64,000 nucleotides of DNA from Saccharomyces uvarum (lineage: Eukaryota; Ascomycota; Saccharomycetes; Saccharomycetales; Saccharomycetaceae). The translations under genes and the position numbers were made by a program. The notes under the pieces were generated by a model that saw nothing but the letters and a program-made list of their open reading frames with translations, searched no databases and was not told where the DNA came from. Below, in pieces: positions 28,054 to 38,800 of this stretch; position 1 is the stretch's first letter; every line of letters starts with the position of its first letter. Location of the stretch: the NCBI GenBank assembly GCA_947243795.1, contig OX365943.1, forward strand, positions 682,001 to 746,000, written 5' to 3'.

Positions 28054-30689
28054 AGGACAGCGCGGTGGATGAGCCGGTGGGTTCATCCCATGCTCAGGAG
28101 AAAGTTGCGCTAATAAAGTCGACATTATTAAAACTGGAGCAGGACGATATATTGGAAGGCGACCCCTGGGTACAACTGGTCAAGCTGATTAGCGACGAGG
28201 GACGTGAAGAAGAATTCACCACGTTTAAAGATTTGTTGAGCGAGGTCAAGAACGTTAATGACAAATCTATTACGGGCGTAGCTCTAATTCATTATATCAT
28301 TGTGTATGACCGTGCAGACTACATTGAGTTGTTACATGGAAATCCCAATGGCGTGAAGCTAGACTTGAACCTTTTCGATGACGTTGTGGGCTACACGCCG
28401 TTGATGTGGAGTTTTTGTCTGCAGAGGAGGAACTGTTGCTTGGAATTGTTCAATTCATTCGACGAGATCAAGTTCAATTTGACTAGTAAAGCTGGGCTGT
28501 CTGCATGGGATATGGTTCCTCCCTATTCGCCACTTTCCGAATTCTTGGAACAAAACAATATGTTTCGATACCGTACTGAAAACCATGAAGTGTCGCAAGT
28601 ATCTCAACCAAAGGATTCTTCTTTTCTAATGACTAATAACGATGATGCCACTACCAAGGAAACTTTTGATAACATTGACTTGCAGGTAGCTGGGCTCACT
28701 TTATCTTCTGCTGCAGATGACAATCTCTTCCTGGATCCGAACGATAAGGACAAGAACCATTCTCAACCTTCTGCTTTTATCGATCCAACATATACAGAAG
28801 ATTATCATGGTACTTTTAATTTTGAAAAATTATGTACAGATCAATATTTGGAGTTTTCGGATTTCGATATCCCACAAATCTTGAACCTTCTAATATCTCT
28901 TCCTCAAAAGGAACCTCATATGACCACATACCCAGCAGGTTTAATTTACCAATGTACTAGGTATGCTGATCACAAGATAAAATCTAAACCGTTGGTAGAG
29001 TCGCTGATCAGTCTGTCTTTAACAAAGATACTGACTAGTGTTTCATCCAATGGGACGGCAGGATTAGTCTCTACAGATGCCTCTTTACAGGCTGGTGATA
29101 TTGTGTTGCAATCATATTGGTTAAGTTGCCTATCATTCCTTTATTATTATCTTTGCAGAGATGAATCATTTTTCAAAAGACATCCGGGTGTGTTACAAGA
29201 ACTGATAAACACCATTCACTCTATAATTATAGAACTGACATCTTCTATTCATTCCAGGCTGATTTCTTTGATAGATTCAACATTACTAGCATACACGACC
29301 ATTCAAGATGTCAAACAGACCTTATACAAAAGAGACTGGAACTTTTTCAAGAAGAGAAAGCAGGCCAAGCTTTTATTAAAGGAAAAGAATACAAAACAAT
29401 TGAAGAAACAACAAAAAAAAGAACATCAACCACAAGGCCAAGACCAGGATAATCAAAATGAACAAGAACAACAAGGCGGGCACGACTCAGATGACAGAGC
29501 ATCATCCAATGATGATAACAAATCTAATATTTCAGCATTTTATGATAAAGAGATTTTGAGACATTTATACCCTCCATCTTTTGAAGAACAAATGAAGCCT
29601 TCTCCACTGAAGATTGTCCAAATATTTGGTGCTTTATTATACGTTCTCAATTTACATCAAACTCACCCAATTTTTCAACAGCAATGTCTTTCAATATCTG
29701 TTAAATGGTTCGCTACAACTTTATTCAACAAGATCTTGAAAGATAAAAAGAAGAGATCCCTATCGAGGGCTCACGCCATCCAGATTAGGTTAAACCTCTC
29801 CACTCTAGAATCATGGATACAAAACAATGATTTCTGTGTTCCTAAGCCAATGCTTATTGATGATTTCATGTGGCAGCGCTTTCCAATGACTTTAATTCGC
29901 GATGTCGGCGAGATAGACCTGTCAAATCCAATATTAAGGAATGTAGCCGCCTACAAACCTGTGGACAAGAACAATAAAGATTGGATATATGATATGTCAA
30001 ACTCATTATTTTACTATCAGTCATTTCACAGAATCGCACAAATTCATCTTGAACCAGTGTTCCAATTGCTACAGTGGTTGCAAGTGGCTACAACACTCGA
30101 CAGTGAGGATTCATTGATATCAACAATGAATTTATTGCCAGGGCTCACACCAGTGCAACTATTGAAGTCTATGGAGAAGTATAGTTATGAACTAAATGAA
30201 AGCAAATTCAATTCTAAATTAAGAAAATTCTTGAACAATAAAATAAAGGACGACAAAATGAGCAAATTTAATGCGTATTTGCAAGAACACGAAATTCCGT
30301 ATTTAGTGCTACCAACGATTCCAGAAATGACAGATTTGTATTCAAAAGGTCCGGATTCTCATACCTTCCAACCATTTTTACCAGGTAGTATCCAGGATGA
30401 CGTGTATGAAATTCATGATGTAAACACTAAACAAAGACAGGACGAACCACAAATTTCTCGAAGCAACCCGAACACTTTAGACTCTTCTGACAATGAAGAC
30501 GGGACGGAAATCGAAAGCAAAGAAAATAAAAAAGATGTAGATAATAGTGAAGAAGCTTACGCAGGATCTGAAGGTAACGTGGTAAATGGAGGTAATGATG
30601 ATTATTTTAAAGAACTAAATGCTCCATCTTCCACCGCGCAACGTCCTGCTTGGTCAAATAGTGATGACATGGAACAGAATCCGTGGTAA
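28023..30689 (+). CDS. Uncharacterised large protein with ankyrin-like N terminus (YPR089W orthologue)
   Basis: The 888-residue product matches YPR089W of S. cerevisiae in position and length. The N-terminal region has ankyrin-like segments (ITGVALIHYIIVYDRADYIE near 80-100, VGYTPLMWSFCLQRRNCCLE near 120-140). The middle is helical; a Lys/Gln-rich tract follows near 460-490 (KEKNTKQLKKQQKKEH), and the C terminus is acidic and disordered with a final SNSDDMEQNPW. No transmembrane helix is obvious. The frame is open further 5' from a GTG, but the first in-frame ATG, 28023, gives the known N terminus MDSVWDDARIED. Function unknown to me. Confidence 0.9.
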   Translation: MDSVWDDARIEDSAVDEPVGSSHAQEKVALIKSTLLKLEQDDILEGDPWVQLVKLISDEGREEEFTTFKDLLSEVKNVNDKSITGVALIHYIIVYDRADYIELLHGNPNGVKLDLNLFDDVVGYTPLMWSFCLQRRNCCLELFNSFDEIKFNLTSKAGLSAWDMVPPYSPLSEFLEQNNMFRYRTENHEVSQVSQPKDSSFLMTNNDDATTKETFDNIDLQVAGLTLSSAADDNLFLDPNDKDKNHSQPSAFIDPTYTEDYHGTFNFEKLCTDQYLEFSDFDIPQILNLLISLPQKEPHMTTYPAGLIYQCTRYADHKIKSKPLVESLISLSLTKILTSVSSNGTAGLVSTDASLQAGDIVLQSYWLSCLSFLYYYLCRDESFFKRHPGVLQELINTIHSIIIELTSSIHSRLISLIDSTLLAYTTIQDVKQTLYKRDWNFFKKRKQAKLLLKEKNTKQLKKQQKKEHQPQGQDQDNQNEQEQQGGHDSDDRASSNDDNKSNISAFYDKEILRHLYPPSFEEQMKPSPLKIVQIFGALLYVLNLHQTHPIFQQQCLSISVKWFATTLFNKILKDKKKRSLSRAHAIQIRLNLSTLESWIQNNDFCVPKPMLIDDFMWQRFPMTLIRDVGEIDLSNPILRNVAAYKPVDKNNKDWIYDMSNSLFYYQSFHRIAQIHLEPVFQLLQWLQVATTLDSEDSLISTMNLLPGLTPVQLLKSMEKYSYELNESKFNSKLRKFLNNKIKDDKMSKFNAYLQEHEIPYLVLPTIPEMTDLYSKGPDSHTFQPFLPGSIQDDVYEIHDVNTKQRQDEPQISRSNPNTLDSSDNEDGTEIESKENKKDVDNSEEAYAGSEGNVVNGGNDDYFKELNAPSSTAQRPAWSNSDDMEQNPW

Positions 30690-30924
30690 TGTATATGTTA
30701 AATAATGAACTTTTGTAAATGCTGGTTTCTTCAATGATTCCACTGGTGCATATATATTTTATTCTCTCCTTCGATTAGATGGAAAAAATATTAATGAGTA
30801 AATAAGTATATTTTTTTGTTAGAAAACAAGAGCTAGAATTTTGATTTGCTTTTATTCACAAAATTATACGTATAGCTTGAAACAATATCTTTTTTATTAT
30901 TAGGATTTTTTTTACTTAAAAACT

Positions 30925-33213
30925 CTACTCTCGTTGATCTTCGAATTCCATATCTTGCTTGAAAAACTCATCATTGAAGCGATTTGGGGAGGTCTTTTTA
31001 ACAAAAGCTTGAGAGCCTTCAAGTTTTGAGGTTTTCTTGTTGGTATCCCCATTTGTAGGTGAATTTTGAGAGTCTTTTGAGGATGCAGAAAATTTCCTAT
31101 TCTCTTTATTAGCAAACATTTCTGAAGCATTTGTATTTGATGACGAAGGCGGAACTGAGAAGTTTTCCGCTTCTGTTTCCTTTTTGCCTTCAATATCTAG
31201 AGACAGTGAGTTCAATGCCTGCTGCGAAGGTCTCTTAGGTACAGGCCTTCTATTTGAGATCATTTTAGGGCTCGAAGCTAACATAGGGGTATCTGGTTCT
31301 TTTTCATCAGCAGAGTCATCCTCCTTCTTATCTTGGAGATCTAAATCATCCAAATCTTCTGAGTCGCTTGGATTTCCAACATTGTCTTTGTACCATTTAC
31401 CGATTTTCTTGATTGAATTTTTAAAATACTTTCTTGATTTAGTGGAGGTTTCGGAACTGGAAACGTCGTCATTCGTTGCTGCAGTGACTGTTGTCTGGGT
31501 GGTTGTTTTCGCTGCTAGTGCAGATGTAGTGTCAATGATACCTTTTAACTTTTCTTTCTTTCTTTCTGTTCTTGAAACTCTTTTAATTCTCCTATGAGAT
31601 TTTGTTCCATTTTCTTGAACAGCTGCCAGATGCTCCTTGGCACTTGTATTCGTACCTGGGGCATCATCGGTAACAGAAACGTTTGCTTTCATTTCATGGT
31701 CATGTTCCTCCCAAATACCACCTCTGTAGATTTCATTAGGCGTTGGGTAGAAGACAATGTCATCCATAAATGGGACGACTAAGGATTCCTTCATAGCCTC
31801 AGCAAACTTGCTTTTGATGGCATTAGTAACGACATTGTACGACAATTTGCTCGAACTCACAATGGGCTCAATCTCAAAATCCATGATCGGCTCAGTTTGG
31901 AAAGCATACCAAATTCTGTTCGATGGAGGTGGTTTGATTAAAAACAAAAGGGGACCAGAAAGTTCTTTGATTTTTATGGATAACTGTAACGAAACTTCTC
32001 TTTGCTTGAAATGGGACCCTAGATTGATACTTGCCTTTGTAGCGATAATAATTGTTAGGTTTCCCCTGTATTGAACGTCAATGGAAAACTTGGTGGAGCC
32101 ATCAGGAGACAATTCTAACAATTTGGGAGATGTGAACAGGGGGGCACTGTCACCCACATCAACTTTTTCAACGACCAAATCGTCTAAAAATCCCGGAGTC
32201 TTTATTTTATTTAATTTTTTAAAGATTTTTTCAAGAATATGTTGGTTTAAGCTGTCAGTTTGTTGCCAGGAAAGAAATAACCTACCAAGGAGAGCATTTA
32301 ACCATTTAGTGGTCAACTGGTTTTCAGTAGAGTTGATGTCTTGAATTAGTTGCAACATATCTTTGGTTTTTAAATGAGCGGTGTTAGCAGAAACATTAGG
32401 GTTCAGCAAATTGGTTGGGGCAGTGTTATTGTTTTTCGAGGTATTGATCAATTGGTAGTACCAATCTTCCTTATCCATGTTATTTTCGAAATACAGGAAG
32501 AACTGGTTCGAGTTGTGAAACGGCGACTGATTTTCATGTGTGGCATCGTTGTTGGAGATATCGCCGTTGTTCGATTCCACACTGGTAAGTGGGTCGAAAT
32601 GCGGCAAGATGACATTATGGTTTTTAGAATCTATGGAAACGAGGTCATTTTTGAAAATGGCAATACAGGTTCTCTTTGTGAAAAGGGAAGCATCTGGTAG
32701 TTCTGTTTTACCCGTTTCATCGTAACGGGGCCAAATAGTGACGAATTTATCTTGTAGAGATATGGCATGAACCAGATTTGCATTCTGAGTGTCATCTTTG
32801 TATAAGAACAAATTACCGTGTCTTAGCACCGCGAAGAACCGTTGCTTTTTTTTCAATTCTGTTCTTTGTAAGATCTGTTCTTGCTGAATGGCGTCAGAAT
32901 CCTTGTTATTGTTAAAATTTTTCAAAATTGTGGCCACTTCTGAAGAATGGTAGTAATACTGCTTAGTCAAAGTGATCCAGCCCTTGTTAACTACTTTTAC
33001 ACCGGACAGTTCTTCTAGCTTACCAGCCTTGAAATCTGGGTCTATACCGCGAGCCAATAGCCTATCTTTTTCATCACGATCTACCTCTTCTTCTAATGCG
33101 GATTTAAAGTTATTGTACAATGAATGGACTTTATAAGCCGTGAAGAGGACCAAGGGCAAAAACGTGATACCACCCAACAAGTAGACGGCAAAAAACACCT
33201 TCAAGCTAGTCAT
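30925..33213 (-). CDS. NVJ2: Lipid-binding tether Nvj2 (PH and SMP domains)
   Basis: ER membrane protein enriched at nucleus-vacuole junctions that also bridges ER and Golgi under stress, where it moves ceramide. The 762-residue product has an N-terminal transmembrane segment (about residues 7-28, YLLGGITFLPLVLFTAYKVH), a PH-like domain (about 75-260, ending near FLYFENNMDKEDWYYQLI), an SMP lipid-transfer domain (about 300-515, TKWLNALLGRLFLSWQQTDS) and a disordered, Ser-rich cytosolic tail. Length is close to the S. cerevisiae protein (770). Placed by domains and synteny (YPR091C). Confidence 0.93.
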   Translation of the reverse strand: MTSLKVFFAVYLLGGITFLPLVLFTAYKVHSLYNNFKSALEEEVDRDEKDRLLARGIDPDFKAGKLEELSGVKVVNKGWITLTKQYYYHSSEVATILKNFNNNKDSDAIQQEQILQRTELKKKQRFFAVLRHGNLFLYKDDTQNANLVHAISLQDKFVTIWPRYDETGKTELPDASLFTKRTCIAIFKNDLVSIDSKNHNVILPHFDPLTSVESNNGDISNNDATHENQSPFHNSNQFFLYFENNMDKEDWYYQLINTSKNNNTAPTNLLNPNVSANTAHLKTKDMLQLIQDINSTENQLTTKWLNALLGRLFLSWQQTDSLNQHILEKIFKKLNKIKTPGFLDDLVVEKVDVGDSAPLFTSPKLLELSPDGSTKFSIDVQYRGNLTIIIATKASINLGSHFKQREVSLQLSIKIKELSGPLLFLIKPPPSNRIWYAFQTEPIMDFEIEPIVSSSKLSYNVVTNAIKSKFAEAMKESLVVPFMDDIVFYPTPNEIYRGGIWEEHDHEMKANVSVTDDAPGTNTSAKEHLAAVQENGTKSHRRIKRVSRTERKKEKLKGIIDTTSALAAKTTTQTTVTAATNDDVSSSETSTKSRKYFKNSIKKIGKWYKDNVGNPSDSEDLDDLDLQDKKEDDSADEKEPDTPMLASSPKMISNRRPVPKRPSQQALNSLSLDIEGKKETEAENFSVPPSSSNTNASEMFANKENRKFSASSKDSQNSPTNGDTNKKTSKLEGSQAFVKKTSPNRFNDEFFKQDMEFEDQRE

Positions 33214-33480
33214 TGTGGTCTTGTAACGCTGTGGTCCTTGCTACCTGGTTGTTTGCTGTCTTTACAAATATCCCTTTCTTATATATTCTCTAGATACTTT
33301 ATTTTGAAAAGGGATCTGCGGAGAAACTGAGTGGAAAAAGTAAAAAATGTGCCATCTTCAATAATATACAACAGCCATAAGCGGTATATGAAGGGTAGGG
33401 AGAAGGAAAGAGGGATAGAAATATATAGCGCTACACAAGAGGGGCAAGAAGGGAATCGGAAAAAGAAAGAGTATGATAAA

Positions 33481-33601
33481 CTAGTTTCTCAGAGTCATTA
33501 AATCAGTTATTTTTTATTTTGTAGTCATCAATCGGTCCCTTCGTTAAAGAGACCAATCTAGTACAGTGTGAATATAAAAAAAAATCATCATAGTAAACTA
33601 G
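33481..33601 (-). ncRNA. SNR51: Box C/D snoRNA snR51
   Basis: On the minus strand a terminal stem (ctagttt with aaactag, ends at 33601 and 33481) brackets box C atgatga (33585-33591) and box D ctga (33489-33492). Just upstream of box D the RNA is complementary to 18S rRNA: the plus strand 33495-33510 reads tcattaaatcagttat, as in 18S rRNA near nucleotide 100. The fifth base before box D pairs with an A, matching the known Am100 target of snR51. A second guide (25S Um2729 in S. cerevisiae) was not mapped. The ends given include the whole stem; the mature RNA is probably a little shorter. Confidence 0.92.
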
Positions 33602-33671
33602 TTTAAAACAAATTCCTTTTTACCGTCCGCATCCACTGATGAGGAACAATGAAATAAGAAACACATTTTCC

Positions 33672-33836
33672 GCAAAAATCAGATGTCTTGTGACCAATCA
33701 TCAATTCTCCACCAGAGAACCGTAATGCCATCAACACCGCTCTTAAAAATTTGTACACAGAACGATGCGAAGTAGATGGCGGCTCTCCAGCAGATACTAA
33801 TATGTCCGCCCGGTCGACAACAAATCATCATATTGA
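33672..33836 (-). ncRNA. SNR70: Box C/D snoRNA snR70 (U43-like)
   Basis: Box C atgatga lies at 33825-33831 and box D ctga at 33679-33682 on the minus strand, giving about 165 nt. A second tgatga (about 33697-33703) can serve as C'. Shortly after box C comes the guide containing cgggcgga, complementary to ccgcccg of 18S rRNA (plus strand 33806-33812). It is directly followed by cata in the D' position, placing the methylated base at C1639, as in S. cerevisiae snR70 and human U43. The guide has one extra base relative to perfect 18S complementarity (cgaccgggcgg against cgacgggcgg). Ends are approximate. Confidence 0.88.
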
Positions 33837-33934
33837 GGGGGAAATAGAAATACGTGCAGTAGCAGCTGCAGGCATAGAAAAAGATAATAATGAAGGTAAA
33901 GTATTTTTCTATTCTTTTTTTTCCTCCTTTGTGA

Positions 33935-34045
33935 CGCCCCTCATACAAGGCTGAAACTTAACGAAAAGGGTTGTCGACATATAGTTAAACCACTATTCAG
34001 TCGGAACAATTGGTATATGATTAAAAATGTTTAATCATAGGGGAG
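33935..34045 (-). ncRNA. SNR41: Box C/D snoRNA snR41
   Basis: Two guides are clear on the minus strand. One, ccaattgttccga followed directly by D' ctga (33997-34000), is complementary to ggaacaattgg of 18S (plus strand 34003-34013) and places the target at Am541. The other, complementary to caaggctgaaacttaa of 18S (plus strand 33946-33961), fits Gm1126. Box C is atgatta (34032-34038), one base off consensus, and the terminal stem is cccct/agggg. Box D appears as atga rather than ctga. It is the 5'-most member of the three-RNA cluster. Ends are approximate. Confidence 0.88.
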
Positions 34046-34360
34046 CCACACTAAAAAAGAAGAGGAAAAAAGAAAAAAAAGAAAACACAGTCTCTACATG
34101 TTATCTTTCCCGGGAGACCCACTGGTCGCCCAGCCTGTCAGCTCATGTGACACTGTCACTGGAAATGTTGCTGCTGTTCTGCTCATTAACAACAATTCTT
34201 CAAGAGTAAAGTAGGAAAAGAAATTAAAAAAAAAATAGTGGGACGGTCTGGTTCTTTTATACGTAGTGCAGCCGACGGGTCACCCGCACGCGCGCTGTTT
34301 TTTAGGGTTCGTACTAGAGGATCATACTGTTTTATACTGCATTAAGGTTACGTTATACTA
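34046..34360 (-). promoter_or_regulatory. Likely shared promoter of the snR41-snR70-snR51 cluster and ASR1 3' flank
   Basis: A 315-bp spacer lies upstream of snR41 and downstream of the ASR1 stop. Since the three snoRNAs lie close together in one direction with no obvious separate promoters, transcription of a common precursor from here, as known for this cluster in S. cerevisiae, is inferred. A small perfect inverted repeat (gtgac-act-gtcac, about 34148-34160) is present. I could not identify an Rnt1 (AGNN tetraloop) hairpin with confidence. Confidence 0.5.
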
Positions 34361-35227
34361 CTATATATCGACGTGGTGATGGGGGAGGAGCTCTGCGTGA
34401 ACTGCAGTGCGGGCCAACGAGTCGTAGTCGTGCTGGTTGGGCAGGTAGTTGTTGTCGGAGAAGCGGTAGAGCTTGCGGGACACGTGCTGATTGACGTTCT
34501 TATAGGTATCCCTGGGCAGCGCCAGCGGGTACTGGTCCAGTGCTCGTCGCACGTGCGTCTGGATGCTGTGCTTGGCGTGTCGTATTCTGTCATACATCTG
34601 CTGTGTCTGGACGCTGTGCTTGTCCCGGACCTCGCCGGCGAATATCATATAGTCTCTAGAGTCATAGCTGGCGACCTGGTCCTCGCTGACACTCCCCATG
34701 CGCAGCTGCAGCAGCTCGTGGGATCGACATTCGGTACACTCGTGCCATGCACTGCGTTCACCCACCTCGCAAGCCAGCCCACGTAGACACGTTTCGTGGT
34801 ATATTGCTTCGCAGTCTTGGCAGTACAGGTTCAGTCGAACGGCATCTGTGTCTCCGCATATGCCGCACTGTATCACCTTGATGGCGTCTACGACCAGACC
34901 GTCTTGAAACATTTCACTTAGGATATCCATTTCCTCCTCTTCCTCCTCTTCCTCCTCAGCGTCTCCTGCATCACTGGTTCTGGCCTCTGCATGCTCAAGA
35001 GCATGTTTGATCTTGAACCCCATCTTCAAATCTACAGAGACTGCGTGTTGCCCCTCACCCACCTTAAGGTGGTTGGATTCGGTCCTGCAAATGGGACACT
35101 TCAAGTCGATGCTATACTTGTGCCACTCTCTTATACAGTTCAGATGGAACTCATGTCTGCAAACTTCTAAACATCCAAACTGTTCACCGTCTTGGTCGCC
35201 CTCGAAACAAATAGGGCACTCCTTCAT
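34361..35227 (-). CDS. ASR1: RING/PHD ubiquitin ligase Asr1
   Basis: Ubiquitin ligase that binds phosphorylated RNA polymerase II C-terminal domain and ubiquitylates the polymerase; named for alcohol-stress relocalisation. The 288-residue product begins with a C3HC4 RING (Cys4, Cys7, Cys23, His25, His28, Cys31, Cys44, Cys47), has a Glu tract near 92-100, then a PHD finger (about residues 119-170, from [17 protein letters not shown]) and a C-terminal helical CTD-binding region. Length equals the S. cerevisiae protein. Confidence 0.95.
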   Translation of the reverse strand: MKECPICFEGDQDGEQFGCLEVCRHEFHLNCIREWHKYSIDLKCPICRTESNHLKVGEGQHAVSVDLKMGFKIKHALEHAEARTSDAGDAEEEEEEEEEMDILSEMFQDGLVVDAIKVIQCGICGDTDAVRLNLYCQDCEAIYHETCLRGLACEVGERSAWHECTECRSHELLQLRMGSVSEDQVASYDSRDYMIFAGEVRDKHSVQTQQMYDRIRHAKHSIQTHVRRALDQYPLALPRDTYKNVNQHVSRKLYRFSDNNYLPNQHDYDSLARTAVHAELLPHHHVDI

Positions 35228-35427
35228 CTTGCTTTAGCGTGCTGGTATACTGCCTGTTCAGCCGCCTGGTTTCCCTAAGGTTTTTTTTTTTTTTCGTTCT
35301 TTCTATTGTTCTTATCAAGCTATTCCCTTTAAATATTAGTTTCCACCTTTTTAACTTTACAAGATTACTTGTTATAGAAAACGAAAATAACACGAGCCAC
35401 GCACACACGCAGCGCCCTCAGCACAAC

Positions 35428-35751
35428 ATGTCACGCCACCAGTTCGACTTAATAATGTGTTTGAAACTACCTGGCACACAAACAGGCCTTCTTTGTGAAA
35501 AATGTGATGGAAAATGCCCCATCTGCGACTCTTACGTAAGGCCCAAAAGGAAAGTCAAAGTATGCGAAAACTGCTCGTTTGGCAAAAAGGCTAAAAACTG
35601 TATTATTTGCAACTTAAACATCGGTGTCAATGATGCCTTCTACTGTTGGGAGTGCTGCCGCCTGGGTAAAGACAAGGATGGCTGTCCCAAAATTCTAAAT
35701 CTAGGTAGTAATAAGCTGGATAAACATTTCGAGAAAAAGAAAAAAGTATAA
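35428..35751 (+). CDS. RDS3: SF3b subunit Rds3 (PHF5A family zinc protein)
   Basis: U2 snRNP SF3b component needed for pre-spliceosome formation at the branch site. The 107-residue product MSRHQFDLIMCLKLPGTQTG contains 13 cysteines arranged as interwoven CxxC zinc knuckles (CEKCDGKCPICD, CENC, CIICN, CWECC). The frame stays open upstream, but without an ATG, so the start at 35428 is firm. Divergent from ASR1 (200 bp). Family assignment is secure. Confidence 0.97.
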   Translation: MSRHQFDLIMCLKLPGTQTGLLCEKCDGKCPICDSYVRPKRKVKVCENCSFGKKAKNCIICNLNIGVNDAFYCWECCRLGKDKDGCPKILNLGSNKLDKHFEKKKKV

Positions 35752-35828
35752 CACATACATAATATAGAATATGTAAATATATAAAACAACAAAATGCATA
35801 TATAAACCTCATACTATTCTTCTTTTTC

Positions 35829-38800
35829 TTACTCGTTATTGGAGTCATCGCCACTGCTGTCATTCACACACTCTTGTAAACTATCTTCGTTGAATAGAAA
35901 GCTTTTGTCGATATCAATGACATCACTATCACGATCTCCGCCCTGATCTTTCTTAACCTCTGTATCATAATGCAACTCATCTTTCCCCACCTGTAGTTTA
36001 TGTGTCACATCCTTTATGACACCCATAAACAATTCATTTCTTTTGATTTCGTAAACTAACCAATCCATTCTGACAGCCAGCTGTCTTATACTATTGATCA
36101 TATCCGTCCTGGTTTTCGTACTAATAGGCACACATTTCCCCAGTAACATCAAAGTTCGTTCGCATTTTTTCAGTTTCTCGCATTTTTCTTTTTTGATTAA
36201 GTTTAGGCTTTCTAATCGTTGCGAAACAGTAATTTTCCTCTTGTTACAAATTGTGTTTGCTATACTACCGATTTCCACATAGCATCCGTCATAGGCCGAA
36301 AACAAATTAATGGAATCAATCCAGTTATCTCTTTCATACTTATTGGCACATTTCCAGATGAAATTTCGATGACATGTGTGTAGGTATAATAGGCAATCTC
36401 CATCCTCATCGTGGAGGATTGAAAAGTCATCTTCGCCAGAGCTATCCTCTTTGTATTTATCCACATTCGCATTTGATGCGGCGTCTGCACTGGAAACACT
36501 ATCGGTTTCACTTTCGGTGTCAACCCCGCTGCTGCTACTATCTATAGGTCTGGTGTCATTTTCTTCATCCGAGGATGAATCAAAACCCTTTTCATCATGT
36601 TTGATATTACAAGTTGATGCTGTGAGATTATTGGTATGACTTCCTGCAGAAAAATGGTCTGAATACGCAAGAACCAAACTTGCGAAATGCGACTTCCCCA
36701 ATGACTCTCGTTCACTATCAGCAAACAATCCATTATAAACATCAATCATATTCCCTGGAACAAAAGAAAAGCCGGATTTAAAATCAATTATATAATTTGA
36801 TGTTCCTGATTTTGGATCCTTCATCATTTGCGGGTTTATCCAATCCATTTTATCACAGATCAAAAGTCCAAATGATGTTAATATGGCAAATTCCTTTTTC
36901 CAATGTATCTTACCTGAATTCACAATAGAAAACTTTTTATTAGGCATACCCAAGTTCATTATCCCTCCCATTTGAAGGATTTTGCTATATTTATATTCCG
37001 AATTCTTGAAACCAGGTCGGTTATCATCATTTAGTATTTCAAAATTGGATAAATGCAACTTATTTAATTGGCTTCTATGGAAACGTAGGTATCCACCTTT
37101 GGTACCGCTCATTATGCCAAAACACTTCTCATATCTATGTTCCTCCTTTCCTAACATATCCATTTTCATGGCATTTTTATTCCAGTACTTTGAAACTTCT
37201 GAAAACAAATTTATATCACTCAACGAATCATTTAGAATATGTGAATAAATGTTGATATCATCTTGAAATAATGTGGCATTTCCGCTGGAACCGGAACTTG
37301 GGTTATGTGAAAAATAAGATGATATTGAGTTTGAAGCCGGTCTAGTGTTGTTATTGTTATTGACTCCAAGATTAGTCCCGTTACCGGCAGGAGTATTGGG
37401 CGGACCTGAAGAAACTGTTGTCGATGGGACTATGCCTGAACCACTAGTTGAAGTTGTTAATGGGTAATAGTTCGGTGAAATGGAGGATTCTTTAGATAAT
37501 ATGCTACCCTTTTTGATCATATCTATTGGAGAATACATAGAGTTGGACGAAAGTGTAATAGCAAAATTTGTATCAAATGCATCTTTATCAAAGACACTAT
37601 CGTCTAAGGCCATTGGTGACATCACAAAATAATTGAACTTGGGAGACTCCTTTGCTGTGACATTTTCATAGAAGTATGCCAGTATATCAATAGGAACCTC
37701 GTTACCATTCGAATATTTATCATTATGAACCAAATCCACGAAATCGTGTTTCGTCATCTTACATTTGTTATTGGGGTTAAAATAATCCGTATGCAGCATT
37801 AATAAGGAAAACGTAATAAAATAAACTTGATCTGAGTTTAACCAGGTGCACTCAATTCCCATCTTCTTACAGAAACTCTTCTGTGATTTATAATATACTA
37901 TACTGAATTCCATTATCAATCTATCAATTTGTTGGGATTCCTTTGGCAGCTCTAAAAACATCAAAAGTTTTCTCAGAGCAATGTCTAAGGGATCGTTTTT
38001 AAATTCGAAATGGTTCGTTAATAAATAACTTAAGCAGTTTTTTCTGAAATCATCTTCCTTCTCAGTTAGAATGACCCCAATGAACTTCCCATATGGTGCC
38101 AATTTAATCAAAAAATCTTTACATGAATCACCAAATTCCGGTGTTGAAATGGGTGGTAGATCATTCAACGAGATGTCCAATTTTTGTTGGAGTTGGTGTT
38201 GGTGTTGAAGATGCTGTTGCTTAGAAGATGATAAACTAGGGGAGCGAAGATTGACGAAACTGCTCAAAGCATTGACTATCGAACTACTTCTTCTTGACAT
38301 CCCCATAATAGTCGAGTTGGCATTACTTGTATTATTGTAGACCGACGCATGACCCGACCCATGAGGCAAGCCTAATTTTCCATTGTAGTTTTCATTATCA
38401 GTGGACTTACTCTTTCCGCTTTTATTCTGAACAAAAGATGTACTCTGGGATCTAGACCTTGATGGCCTTTGATGACCTGAATGACCTGTGTCTCTCTCGT
38501 TTGTACTACAGCTTGAAATGTTATTGTCATCGGACAAAAGAGAACTGTGAGACCTCATAATTTCCGGTGTAACAACACTTGCATTTGTCTCGTCAATGGT
38601 CCTAATAAAAGGAGGTGGAGATAATGGGGTCTTGTTTCTAGCTGCGTTATTCTTCTTAATATAGTCAAATACATCAACAGTTCTACTACGCCTTCTTCCA
38701 AATCTTTTCTTGAATATTTCATCTTGCTGTTTGGCTAACTCTGTTTGAGGCGTTGAATCGATCGGTATAGGGTGCAAAGGACTGAACTTCACTGATGATG

